DNA of 64,000 nucleotides, taken from JABCZH01 sp963803775 (GTDB taxonomy: Bacteria > Acidobacteriota > Terriglobia > Terriglobales > Acidobacteriaceae). Below, piece after piece: positions 27,564-35,547 of the stretch. Position numbers and translations under genes: made by a program. The stretch's first letter is position 1. Each line of letters opens with the position of its first letter. Where the stretch lies: positions 372,001-436,000 of the forward strand of contig CAWDNS010000001.1 of the NCBI GenBank assembly GCA_963803775.1. The letters are read 5' to 3'. The notes under the pieces are model-generated. The model was not told where the DNA came from. It ran no database searches and saw nothing but the letters and a program-made list of their open reading frames with translations.

Positions 27564-27614
27564 GCGCGATAGAATGCCGAACTACGCGAAAAATGAAGAA
27601 GCGGCTGAGTGCTG
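27535..27614. repeat. TCAGC-type inverted repeat spanning the tmk stop
   Basis: CAGCACTCAGCCGC (27535-27548) and GCGGCTGAGTGCTG (27601-27614) are perfect complements. A further copy of the word CAGCACTCAGCCG is at 27521-27533, and CTGAGTGCTAAT follows the right arm. The element contains the last codons and stop of tmk and ends 25 bases before the holB ATG. Confidence 0.82.
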
Positions 27615-27639
27615 TGCTGATTGCTGAGTGCTAATTGAC

Positions 27640-28741
27640 ATGCCTTTCTCTGATTTCTACGGCAATTCGGACGTGGTAGATCGCTTGCGCGAGATGCTGG
27701 CGCGAGAGCGCTTTCCTCAGGCGGTAATCCTGACCGGGCCGCAAGGCTCGGGCAAGTACACGCTGGCGCTCATGTTGGCGAAGACGATGAATTGCCTGGA
27801 GCCAACCACAACCGGCGGCCTTCCCGATTTTTGCGGAAAGTGTTCGAACTGCGTGCGAATTGCGCAGTCGGAAGATCTCGATGCGCGTATGGCAGAAGCG
27901 GTGGAAGCGCGAGAGAACATGCGCGAGACCGATAAGAAGGAAACGCGCATGTACGTCCAGACTCATCCTGACGTGTTGGTGATCCCGCCTGATCCGCCGC
28001 AGATGATGATCAAGGTGGACCAGGTGCGGCGGGTAATCGAAACCATCTACTATCGTCCGGGAGATGCCAAAGAACGGGTCTACGTCTTTACCGATTCGGC
28101 TTTCATGAAGGAAGCCGCGAATTCTTTGTTGAAGGTGCTTGAAGAACCACCCGAGTTCGCAACAATTTTCTTGCTGGCCGAGAATGCTGGCGAGTTGCTG
28201 CCGACGATCCGCTCACGCTCGATGGTGATTGGACTGAAGGCGCTGCCTGCCGAGGAAATCGAACGCTATCTTGCGAAGCAGCGGCCGGATTGGAGTCCGA
28301 AGCAGCGAGCTCTGGTCGCGCGCCTGAGTGAAGGAGCAGTGGGGCGCGCGCGCAGCTTCGATCTGGCGGCCTACACGGCGGCCCGCCAACACGCTTTGAC
28401 CATTCTGAATTCTGCGTTGCGCGCAGCCGATCACAGCGAACTGTTCAAGGTAACCGAAACTTACCGGGCGGGGGCCGAGGGACGGGAGAAGATCGAGCGA
28501 CTTCTGCGAACGCATCTACTCGCTGTTGCAGGATTTGCTGTTTATCAACTCGGGAACACCAGAGTCGATACACAATACTGATATTGAAGGCGAGTTACGG
28601 AGGCTGGCGGAGGCGGCCAGCTTTGACTGGATTGCCTCGGCGGCAGACGGATTGGCTGAAGTGGAGCGAGGCATGCGGCGAAACCTGTTGCGGTCACTGT
28701 CCCTGGATGCGTTTGCGGTTGGAGGAGTATTTGGCAATTAG
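27640..28741 (+). pseudogene. holB: DNA polymerase III delta' subunit, one frameshift near the 3' end
   Basis: Clamp-loader delta' subunit. From ATG 27640 (MPFSDFYGNSDVVDRLREML) the frame shows the P-loop-like GPQGSGKYTLALML, zinc cysteines (CGKCSNCVRI), VDQVRRVIETIYYRPGDAKERV and SLLKVLEEPPEFATIFLL. Near 28505-28520 the homologous sequence moves one frame over: after KIERLLRT the other frame reads IYSLLQDLLFINSGTPESIH and runs to the stop at 28741, whereas the first frame stops at 28581. About 367 residues when repaired. Because the gene is essential, a single miscalled base is likely. Placed directly after tmk, as in many bacteria. Confidence 0.9.
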
Positions 28742-28818
28742 CACTTGGCATTTGGATAGGACAGGTTTGTACGGTGGCGACCAGAACCCGGCCCCTGATG
28801 GCTAAATGCCAAGTGCTA
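28739..28818. repeat. 15-bp perfect inverted repeat at the holB stop codon
   Basis: TAGCACTTGGCATTT (28739-28753) is the exact reverse complement of 28804-28818, separated by a 50-base loop. The left arm begins with the holB TAG stop codon itself. Further related words (TGCTAAATGCTAACTGC) follow. It belongs to the same style of intergenic palindromes as the TCAGC elements but uses GCACTTGGCA/TGCCAAGTGC words. No U-tract follows. Confidence 0.8.
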
Positions 28819-28970
28819 AATGCTAACTGCTTGTGCACGCACCACCTGAGCATTGTCATTCCGGCTGCCCTTGTGCTAGGTTATTGGCAAGTTCACGCCT
28901 TCAAAAACCCACAATCACAGTCGCGCCGTGTGATGTGGCCCGCGTTAAAAGCGTGTCTACAGGTGGTGTT

Positions 28971-29393
28971 ATGAAAGATGCGATTGATTCCATGCCAGCC
29001 GAGCGGACAATCGAACCAGAGGGTTTTGCCAACCGCAAGCTGATCCGTCCTTCGCTGAATCGCAACGATCACCCTCCTCATGCCACGCCACCCGCCGGTG
29101 AGCGCCGTGCAGAGCGTCCGGAACGCGGCGAACGCGGTGGCGACCGCAATGGAGGAGGAGGCAGGAAGGCGTCTCCACCCGAGCAGACCAACGCTGAGAA
29201 CTTCTATTACCAGAAGCAGATGCAGTCGAAAACCCCAATGGTCATTGTGCTCCGTGACGGCGAACAAATTCGCGGGATCATCGAATGGTATGACAGGAGC
29301 TGCCTCAAGGTGAACCGCAACGGCGCCGCCAACCTGATGATTTACAAGCCTTCAATCAAGTACATGTACAAAGAAAGCGAGAACGGGAAATAA
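28971..29393 (+). CDS. hfq: Hfq-like RNA chaperone with long disordered N-terminus
   Basis: 140 residues from ATG 28971. The C-terminal 65 residues form an Sm-like domain: FYYQKQMQSKTPMVIVLRDG, EQIRGIIEWYDRSCLKVNRN and LMIYKPSIKYMYKE; the last part aligns with the Hfq YKHAI motif. The first 75 residues are rich in Pro, Arg, Gly and Glu (ERRAERPERGERGGDRNGGG) and look disordered, which is unlike the short N-terminus of E. coli Hfq. sRNA/mRNA binding is inferred from the fold. A longer frame from 28833 lacks conserved content. Located between holB and an HU/IHF gene. Confidence 0.82.
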   Translation: MKDAIDSMPAERTIEPEGFANRKLIRPSLNRNDHPPHATPPAGERRAERPERGERGGDRNGGGGRKASPPEQTNAENFYYQKQMQSKTPMVIVLRDGEQIRGIIEWYDRSCLKVNRNGAANLMIYKPSIKYMYKESENGK

Positions 29394-29443
29394 AGCTCTC
29401 AGCTTTCAGCCATCAGCTTTAGGTTTCTGGCTGTCAGTTTCTT
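29394..29443. repeat. Degenerate TCAGC-word cluster
   Basis: Directly after the hfq-like stop lie repeated words CTCAGC, TTTCAGC, ATCAGC, then GGCTGTCAG. They are the same vocabulary as the palindromes at 16463 and 20824 but I do not find a clean stem. Possibly a decayed copy. Confidence 0.5.
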
Positions 29444-29558
29444 GGCCTCGGTGGAACGACCGTCCTATTGCGGATACCTCCGGGTTGACAATCGCCCATA
29501 TCTTCCTTAGCATCAATAACTTGGTAGCACTGCAACCATCCCGACGCAGGAGCCGCTT

Positions 29559-29828
29559 GTGATTAAGCTCGATATCATCAACGAAGTCGTCAACAAGACC
29601 GGAATCACCAAGACCAAGGCAGAGTTGGCCGTGGAAACCGTTTTTGAAAGCATGAAGCGGTCGTTAACCAAGGGCGATCGCATCGAGCTGCGCGGATTTG
29701 GCGTGTTCAATGTGCGGCCGCGCAAGACCGGCATCGGGCGCAACCCGCGCACCGGGGCTGAGGTCTCTATTCCGCCGGGCAAGGCGGTGCGCTTCAAGCC
29801 TGGCAAGGAGTTGCAGTCTATCGAGTGA
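29559..29828 (+). CDS. HU/IHF family DNA-binding protein
   Basis: 89 residues from GTG 29559 with GCAGGAG nine bases upstream. DNA-bending nucleoid protein. IINEVVNKTGITKTKAELAV, then IELRGFGVFNVRPRKTGIGRNPRTG (the DNA-binding arm with its conserved Arg-Asn-Pro) and the C-terminal VRFKPGKELQ are family-typical. The arm residues RNPRTG are shared by HU and IHF; the sequence does not tell which subgroup. Stand-alone gene between the hfq-like gene and the M50 protease. Confidence 0.94.
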   Translation: MIKLDIINEVVNKTGITKTKAELAVETVFESMKRSLTKGDRIELRGFGVFNVRPRKTGIGRNPRTGAEVSIPPGKAVRFKPGKELQSIE

Positions 29829-29923
29829 TTGTATGCGCGGGAATCCGCGTCCCGGCGCGCGCAGGCAGCATCCAACTACTGCGGAAGACTTTGTCTCCTC
29901 GAATTTCGATTTCTTGAACTTTC

Positions 29924-30940
29924 ATGCCTGACCTCGTCCCCCCAGCGCCTGCAGAAACAGACTTCGCAGCTCCGTTGCAGGTGTTTTATGTCCCAAGACC
30001 ACGGCAACGGTATTGGCTGCACATCCTTTTATTTCTAGTCACCGTTTTCACCACGCTGGTGGTGGGCTCGCGCATGGAATACAACTTCGAGCACAGCCGG
30101 CCCGCCTTCTCGCTCGGGGACGACGACCTTCCATTCTTCCCCGCGAGCTGGGCAGTGGAGCAACCGTCGCGGTTGCTTCTGGGATTGCCCTTCGCGGGCA
30201 CGCTATTACTGATTCTGATGTCGCATGAGATGGGGCATTATCTTTACTGCGTTTACTATGGGGTGAATGCCACGCTGCCGTTCTTTATTCCCGCACCGAC
30301 GCTGATCGGCACACTGGGTGCATTCATTCGCATTCGCTCGCCAATCCGCTCTCGCACTGCGCTATTCGATATCGGAATTGCCGGGCCCATCGCCGGGTTC
30401 GTGGTGGCGACGACGGTGCTGATCTTTGCTCTGCCTCTGTCGAAAGCTATGCCTGCGGGAGCGGCAGTGCCTGATGTTCAGTTGGGATATCCGTTGATCT
30501 TTCGAGTGGTGGGGGGAATTCTGCGGTTGCGAGCTGCAAACGGAGGAACTTCTTTCCTTGACAACATGTATTTACACCCCACAGCGATCGCAGCCTGGGT
30601 AGGAATGTTCGCCACTGCGCTCAATCTGCTTCCGGGCGGACAACTCGATGGTGGACACATTGTGTTCTCCATCGCGCCCCGCGCCCATAAACAGATTTCG
30701 CGGCTGACCATCCTGGCACTGATTCCCATGGCTCTCTACTTCTGGGCTGGGTGGCTCATTTGGGCGATTCTGCTGCGCATCAGTGGCATGCGGCACCCTA
30801 TTGTCGTGGAGTGGCCGGAAGTTGCAGGTGTTCGGCGCGGGCTGGCGGTGTTTGCTTTGATCATGCTCGTATTAACTCTCGCGCCAGCACCGTTTGCGCG
30901 TAGCTCTCTGCTGGAAGTGTTCCGCGAGTTGCGGCAGTAG
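29924..30940 (+). CDS. Site-2-protease-like (M50) membrane metalloprotease
   Basis: 338 residues with at least six hydrophobic segments. The zinc motif HEMGH lies in LMSHEMGHYLYC and the third ligand in NLLPGGQLDGGHIVFS, the two hallmarks of S2P proteases. A further glycine-rich conserved loop is FFIPAPTLIGTLGAFIRI. M50 proteases cleave membrane-embedded regulators; whether this one acts on an anti-sigma factor is unknown. No PDZ domain, unlike RseP. Start ATG 29924; ends convergently with the kinase gene about 40 bases away. Confidence 0.92.
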   Translation: MPDLVPPAPAETDFAAPLQVFYVPRPRQRYWLHILLFLVTVFTTLVVGSRMEYNFEHSRPAFSLGDDDLPFFPASWAVEQPSRLLLGLPFAGTLLLILMSHEMGHYLYCVYYGVNATLPFFIPAPTLIGTLGAFIRIRSPIRSRTALFDIGIAGPIAGFVVATTVLIFALPLSKAMPAGAAVPDVQLGYPLIFRVVGGILRLRAANGGTSFLDNMYLHPTAIAAWVGMFATALNLLPGGQLDGGHIVFSIAPRAHKQISRLTILALIPMALYFWAGWLIWAILLRISGMRHPIVVEWPEVAGVRRGLAVFALIMLVLTLAPAPFARSSLLEVFRELRQ

Positions 30941-30980
30941 ATCAGCTCCCGCACAGGCGAGGAAGTCCGCGCCTACATTC

Positions 30981-33617
30981 CTACTTCAGCCCCTCGGCCA
31001 AGTAGAGATCCGCCAGCATGCGGTGGTATCCGAAGACGCAAGTCTTTGCGTCGGGAGTCATCAGGATTGGACCGATGTTTTCGACGCCGGCAGGGTCGGA
31101 AGGCATGAGCTGCTTCCACAGTGTGCGTTGCCCGGTCTGAACATCCAGGCGGAAGACTCGCGCCGGCAGTTCGCCGGGTTGATAAACGTAAAGAGAGCGT
31201 CCGTCTGAGCTCCACGTGATGGGCTCCTCGCCAGGGTTGAATCCAGGAATCACGCGGGCTTCGCCGCCGGCCAACGGATACAGATAGCCCTTCTGATCCG
31301 GACCGATTGCAGCCACATCGTGGGCATCCGGCGAGATGGCGAAGCTGGTGGCGCTCACACCTTCCGGTGTAAGCGCATTGCTCTTGCTGGTACTTACATC
31401 ATAGACGTACAGCCGAGTTCCCTTGCCCGGCTCGTTGCCTGACGACACAATGTGTTTCCCATCCGGAAACCAATGCGCCCAGTTGTGATTGATATTGTCG
31501 TTAGTCAGGTCTTTCGGCTGTCCGGCTCCGGTGGGCAACAACTTGAGTTGGGAGGGTGCGCCGGGCGTGGCGGAAAGCGCCCATTTTCCGTCGGGAGACA
31601 AAGCCACCGCTCCGCCTTCGCCGAGCAGCACTGCCGGGGTGCCATCGGTCTTGCGAACATACACGGCGTAGGTGAATCCTTTCGAGTATGCCAGAGAACC
31701 GCCGCCACCTTCCTCATCAAATAACAGGGTTTTGCCGTCGGCGGAAAGCTCGGCGGGGTAGGTATAGTCAAGCCAGGAAAGATCGCGCTCCTTGGTCTCG
31801 CCTTCAGTCACGCCGACTAACTCTCGCCGCCAACTGGCCCGCATCAGCAATACTCGCCCATCTTTCCAGACATCGAACAGCATCAGCGCGCCGGGAAGGC
31901 GCAAGACCAGCCGCTCCTTGCCATCGAGCGTGACTCCGTAGAGTCCGCGATCCTGGCCTGACTTGCTGGCCGTGAACCAGACCTCGCTTCCATCGGCGGA
32001 CCAGGCCAACCCCTGAACACCGAACCACTCTCCAGAGAGAATTTTCTTGTTGCCGGCGAGATCGACCACTAATACCGAGCCGGCGTCGTCGCCTTGATTA
32101 GGATGATCGAGAAAAGCGATGTGATCGCCCTTAGGCGAAAAGCGCGGATGACCGATCCAGCCGCCGGTAGCATAGAGTGGCTTGCCAATGGGATACTCCA
32201 GCCGGTTCATGCCGCCGAAATCACGCACCACGGCTAAGTCGCTGCCGTTCGCTGACCAGTCCGCCCACTGTACATTCTCCAACACTTCGCGGGGCGCTCC
32301 GCCCACCAGGGGAGCACGGGCCAGCGTGCCCATGTTTACCCAGGTGCCTATGGCTTTGCTATTCAGCAGCACCGCCATTTCTGAAGTGTTTGAGATCGAC
32401 ATGAGCTGAGTGTGCGGCAGGCCCATGGAACGCGCCTCCGGAGCTTCGGGGCGCGCGGTGAATACATCCACCGGCCCGCCTTGCCAGGCGGCGCTGTAAA
32501 GAATGGTCTGGCCATCGGGAGCGAAGCGCGCGGAACGAATGCTGCCCCGCCGGAAGGTGAGTTGCCGGTATATGGGAGGGGTCGCGATAGTGGCGGAGAA
32601 TAACCGTTTGCCGACGAAGACTCCGGCAGCCAGCGCAACCAGAACACACGCCGCAATCAGGGGTAGGGAACGTTTCTTTTGTGTGAGCGCGGCAAGCGGA
32701 GAAGCAGGGCCTCCCACAGACTGTGAACCAGACTCGGTGACCACGGAAGTACGCGAGGATTCGAGTTCGCGTTTCAGACGCTTCAGATCAGCCCGCAGTT
32801 CTCCTGCGGTCTGGCAGCGCAGATCTGGATCCTTCTCCAAGGTTTTATTGATTACCTCTTCCAGTTTTTTGGGAAGCCCGGGATTCAAGCGGGTGGGCGG
32901 AGTGGGAGCGCGATTGAGAATAGCCTCGGTAATGACCGCAGAGGCTTCGCCGCGAAACGGCATTACAGCGGTGGCCATTTCGTAGAGTACAACCCCGAAG
33001 GAAAACAGATCAGTGCGACCGTCGAGTTCCTTCCCTCGCAATTGTTCGGGAGACATGTAGGCCATCGTACCTACCGCAGTTCCAGGGCTGGTCAGGTTCA
33101 GTTCACTGGCACGGGTTTGTGAGTCGCCGCTCGAGGATTTGTTGGTCTGCGAGACCTTGGCTAATCCGAAATCGAGGATCTTGGCGTGGCCGCGGTCGGT
33201 CACGAAGATGTTGGCTGGCTTGATGTCACGATGCACGATGCCCTTGCCGTGGGCGGCTTCGAGTGCATCGGCAACTTCGATCCCAAGGCCGAGTATCTTT
33301 TCTACATCCAGCGGGGCACCCGCAATCATGTGCTTCAGGGTCTTCCCCATCAAGCATTCCATGACGATAAAGAGCTGGCCTTCGTGCTGGCCAATTTCAT
33401 GAATAGTGCAGATGTTGGGATGATTCAGAGAAGAAGCTGCGCGAGCTTCGCGGCGAAAGCGCTCTACCGTCTGCGGATCTTGCGAGACATCGTCGGGGAG
33501 AAACTTCAGCGCGACGAAGCGGCCAAGCGAAGTATCCTCGGCCTTATAGACGACTCCCATGCCCCCGCCGCCGAGTTTTTCCAGAATCCGGTAATGGGAG
33601 ACATTTTGCCCGATCAT
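30981..33617 (-). CDS. Ser/Thr protein kinase with C-terminal WD40/TolB propeller
   Basis: 878 residues. An N-terminal Hanks-type kinase (about 8-275) is complete: glycine loop LGGGGMGVVYKAED, Lys 38 in VALKFLP, HRDIKPANIF (129-138), DFGLAKV (149-155), and APE-like MSPEQL. A juxtamembrane region precedes one transmembrane helix (LPLIAACVLVALAAGVFVGK, about 318-337), then a beta propeller of WD40/TolB blades (RFAPDGQTILYSAAW, RFSPKGDHIAFLD, AWSADGSEVWFTAS). Thus kinase inside, sensor outside. This fusion is frequent in Acidobacteriota. ATG at 33617. The C-terminus (FRLDVQTGQRTLWKQLMPSDPA) resembles the remnant at 33695-33868. Confidence 0.94.
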   Translation of the reverse strand: MIGQNVSHYRILEKLGGGGMGVVYKAEDTSLGRFVALKFLPDDVSQDPQTVERFRREARAASSLNHPNICTIHEIGQHEGQLFIVMECLMGKTLKHMIAGAPLDVEKILGLGIEVADALEAAHGKGIVHRDIKPANIFVTDRGHAKILDFGLAKVSQTNKSSSGDSQTRASELNLTSPGTAVGTMAYMSPEQLRGKELDGRTDLFSFGVVLYEMATAVMPFRGEASAVITEAILNRAPTPPTRLNPGLPKKLEEVINKTLEKDPDLRCQTAGELRADLKRLKRELESSRTSVVTESGSQSVGGPASPLAALTQKKRSLPLIAACVLVALAAGVFVGKRLFSATIATPPIYRQLTFRRGSIRSARFAPDGQTILYSAAWQGGPVDVFTARPEAPEARSMGLPHTQLMSISNTSEMAVLLNSKAIGTWVNMGTLARAPLVGGAPREVLENVQWADWSANGSDLAVVRDFGGMNRLEYPIGKPLYATGGWIGHPRFSPKGDHIAFLDHPNQGDDAGSVLVVDLAGNKKILSGEWFGVQGLAWSADGSEVWFTASKSGQDRGLYGVTLDGKERLVLRLPGALMLFDVWKDGRVLLMRASWRRELVGVTEGETKERDLSWLDYTYPAELSADGKTLLFDEEGGGGSLAYSKGFTYAVYVRKTDGTPAVLLGEGGAVALSPDGKWALSATPGAPSQLKLLPTGAGQPKDLTNDNINHNWAHWFPDGKHIVSSGNEPGKGTRLYVYDVSTSKSNALTPEGVSATSFAISPDAHDVAAIGPDQKGYLYPLAGGEARVIPGFNPGEEPITWSSDGRSLYVYQPGELPARVFRLDVQTGQRTLWKQLMPSDPAGVENIGPILMTPDAKTCVFGYHRMLADLYLAEGLK

Positions 33618-33694
33618 TCTCTAGCCGACATGGCGCGACACGGCAGTGCAATCGAGCCATCTTAGGGGGAAATGACGGTTGCGTCAATTAGGGC

Positions 33695-33868
33695 TTACTT
33701 CAATCCATCCACCAGAAATAGCTCGGACCAAACCCGGTTGTAGTTGTAGACATAGGCTTTGCCGTCGGCGGAGATATGGGGTGCGCGGATGAAGTTGATC
33801 CCCACCGGATCAGGCGGGTTCAGTTCTTTCCAAAGCTCGCGGTGTCCGGTGCAGAGTTCGACGCGATA
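33695..33868 (-). pseudogene. Remnant of a second kinase/propeller C-terminus
   Basis: Translation of the minus strand gives a 57-codon fragment YRVELCTGHRELWKELNPPD, followed by a segment with APHISADGKAYVYNYNRVW and ending SELFLVDGLK-stop. It mirrors the tail of the neighbouring kinase-propeller (FRLDVQTGQRTLWKQLMPSD and LYLAEGLK-stop). No start codon and no upstream blades are left, since the frame is closed by the MFS stop codon directly before it. It is best read as the leftover of a duplicated kinase gene whose 5' part was replaced by the MFS gene. Confidence 0.8.
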
Positions 33869-35215
33869 CTAGTCTTCCACCACCCGCGCGGTCATCCCAC
33901 CCGCGGGTTCACCACCGGCAATGCCCTGGGCCACGATAAGCCGTCGCGCTTCGACCCGAATCTTGGGCAACTGCAAGGCGAACAGTGCGGCGCCCCCAAC
34001 ACCGGCAACAGCTCCCATAGCCACGGTGATTGGCGCTCCCAAACGGTCCGCCAGCGCTCCTGCGAACAGCGCGCCGAACGGCGCCATACCCATGAACATC
34101 ATCGAATAGACGGCCATGACTCGCCCGCGAAGGTGGTCGGGAACCATGGCCTGGATGAGTGTGTTCGAAGAAGACATCTGCAGCATCATGAAGAACCCGA
34201 CCGGCAGGAGGAGTCCGACCGAGAGCCAGAAGTTGCGAGAAAAGGAAAAAAGAATCAGGCTGACACTAAAAGCCCCACAGGAAAAAGCTACCCAGCGTCC
34301 CAATCCCTGGACGCCGGTTTTGGCGGCGAGCGTTAGAGCTCCGAGCAAGGCCCCGACGCCGGTTGCACCCATCAGAATGCCAAGTTCGCGCGCGCCCCCG
34401 TGCAGCACGCGATGTGCGAAGATGGGCATCAGCACGGTATAGGGCATCGCCACCAGGCTGACCAACCCCAGCAGCAGCAGGATGGCGCGCATGGGCGCTG
34501 TCCGGCTCACAAAGCGGAAGCCCTCGATGATATGCGCCAGGGGCGAGACCCGATCGTCCGCATAGGATGGCGGGTGCACTTTCATTAACCACAAACCTAC
34601 GATGACCGCGATGTAACTAACGCCATTGGCGAAGAAGCACCAGCCTTCGCCGATCCGGGCCACGAGAATTCCCGCAATGGCAGGACCGATGACGCGCGCG
34701 CCATTGAACATGGAAGAGTTCAGCGCAATGGCGTTCATCAGGTCTTCCTTGCCCACCATATCCACCAGGAAGGACTGGCGTCCGGGAATGTCAAAGGCGT
34801 TCACCACTCCCAGCAATGCTGCGAGCACAAAGATATGCCAGACATGAACCGTGCCAGTAAGCGTCAGTGCCGCCAGGATAAGGGCGAGGACCATGGAGCA
34901 AACCTGAGTGGTAATCACGACGCGCTGGCGGTTGTAGTGGTCGGCGACGATCCCGCCGAATGGGGCCGCAAGAAACACGGGGAACTGGCTGGCAAATCCG
35001 ACGGAACCCAGTAAGAGCGAAGAACCAGTCAAGCGATAGACCAGCCAGGCCTGGGCGACGGTCTGCATCCAGGTTCCAATCAGCGAGATCAGTTGGCCGC
35101 TGAAGAAGAGCTGAAAGTTGCGATGGCGCAGGGCACGCAGCGTGGCGGACAACTGGATTTTCCCGCGTGGGAGTGTGGAGCTTATATCTGGAGGACGTTC
35201 CGTTCGGGATGGCAC
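33869..35215 (-). CDS. MFS transporter, EntS-like (MFS_3)
   Basis: 448 residues with about twelve hydrophobic segments. The N-terminal block FSGQLISLIGTWMQTVAQAWL and GGIVADHYNRQRVVI (the MFS loop 2-3 motif) match the MFS_3 enterobactin-exporter-like group. Probably a proton-driven exporter of small molecules. Start is GTG 35215 without a strong ribosome-binding site. Its stop codon is followed in the same frame by the kinase-propeller remnant. Divergent from the CpaE-like gene. Confidence 0.87.
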   Translation of the reverse strand: MPSRTERPPDISSTLPRGKIQLSATLRALRHRNFQLFFSGQLISLIGTWMQTVAQAWLVYRLTGSSLLLGSVGFASQFPVFLAAPFGGIVADHYNRQRVVITTQVCSMVLALILAALTLTGTVHVWHIFVLAALLGVVNAFDIPGRQSFLVDMVGKEDLMNAIALNSSMFNGARVIGPAIAGILVARIGEGWCFFANGVSYIAVIVGLWLMKVHPPSYADDRVSPLAHIIEGFRFVSRTAPMRAILLLLGLVSLVAMPYTVLMPIFAHRVLHGGARELGILMGATGVGALLGALTLAAKTGVQGLGRWVAFSCGAFSVSLILFSFSRNFWLSVGLLLPVGFFMMLQMSSSNTLIQAMVPDHLRGRVMAVYSMMFMGMAPFGALFAGALADRLGAPITVAMGAVAGVGGAALFALQLPKIRVEARRLIVAQGIAGGEPAGGMTARVVED

Positions 35216-35547
35216 AGTTGGCTCTGTAACTATCCTATCAGCCGGCGCCGAGAGGAAATCTTCGACGGGCTAAGCCGAGACCTATTCTATCCGCAGGATC
35301 CTCGCCCATCGCGGCTGTAGCACAATCGGGTCATTTTGCAATCGGGTGGATTTTGCATACAATACTCCTAACCCCCGGACCCTCCTCCCGGTTTGGCATC
35401 ATCCGCCACTGCGTGTGTTCAAGCCCGAGTAGGAATCTGGCCGAGCTTGGGAAGGGAGTTTTCGCTTGCGCTCAGTTACAAAAGTCACTTGGCGTAAGGG
35501 CAGACTCTTCATAACATGCAATTACCTGGTTTACTGAGGCCCTCTTC
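35216..35547. promoter_or_regulatory. 332-base divergent spacer with a sigma-70-like promoter
   Basis: This spacer separates the divergent MFS and CpaE-like genes. I see one plausible promoter on the plus strand: TTGCAA (35336-35341), 16 bases, TACAAT (35358-35363). That leaves a leader of about 175 bases before the ATG at 35548. No ORF, repeat or hairpin is convincing here; the leader has several C-runs (CCCCCGG, CCTCCTCCC). Expression of the MFS gene would start from the 35216-35330 part, where I see no clear hexamers. Confidence 0.45.

Noticed and set aside
28500..28525. Programmed frameshift in holB
   Set aside because: No slippery heptamer and no downstream stem; homology is only restored in the second frame, so an indel is simpler.
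33617..33695. Separate small gene upstream of the kinase
   Set aside because: The open stretch is short and lacks a start codon with ribosome-binding site; the adjacent coding signal is the kinase-propeller remnant.
35380..35420. Sigma-54 (-24/-12) promoter before the CpaE-like gene
   Set aside because: TGGCAT is present but the downstream TTGC at the required spacing is not.
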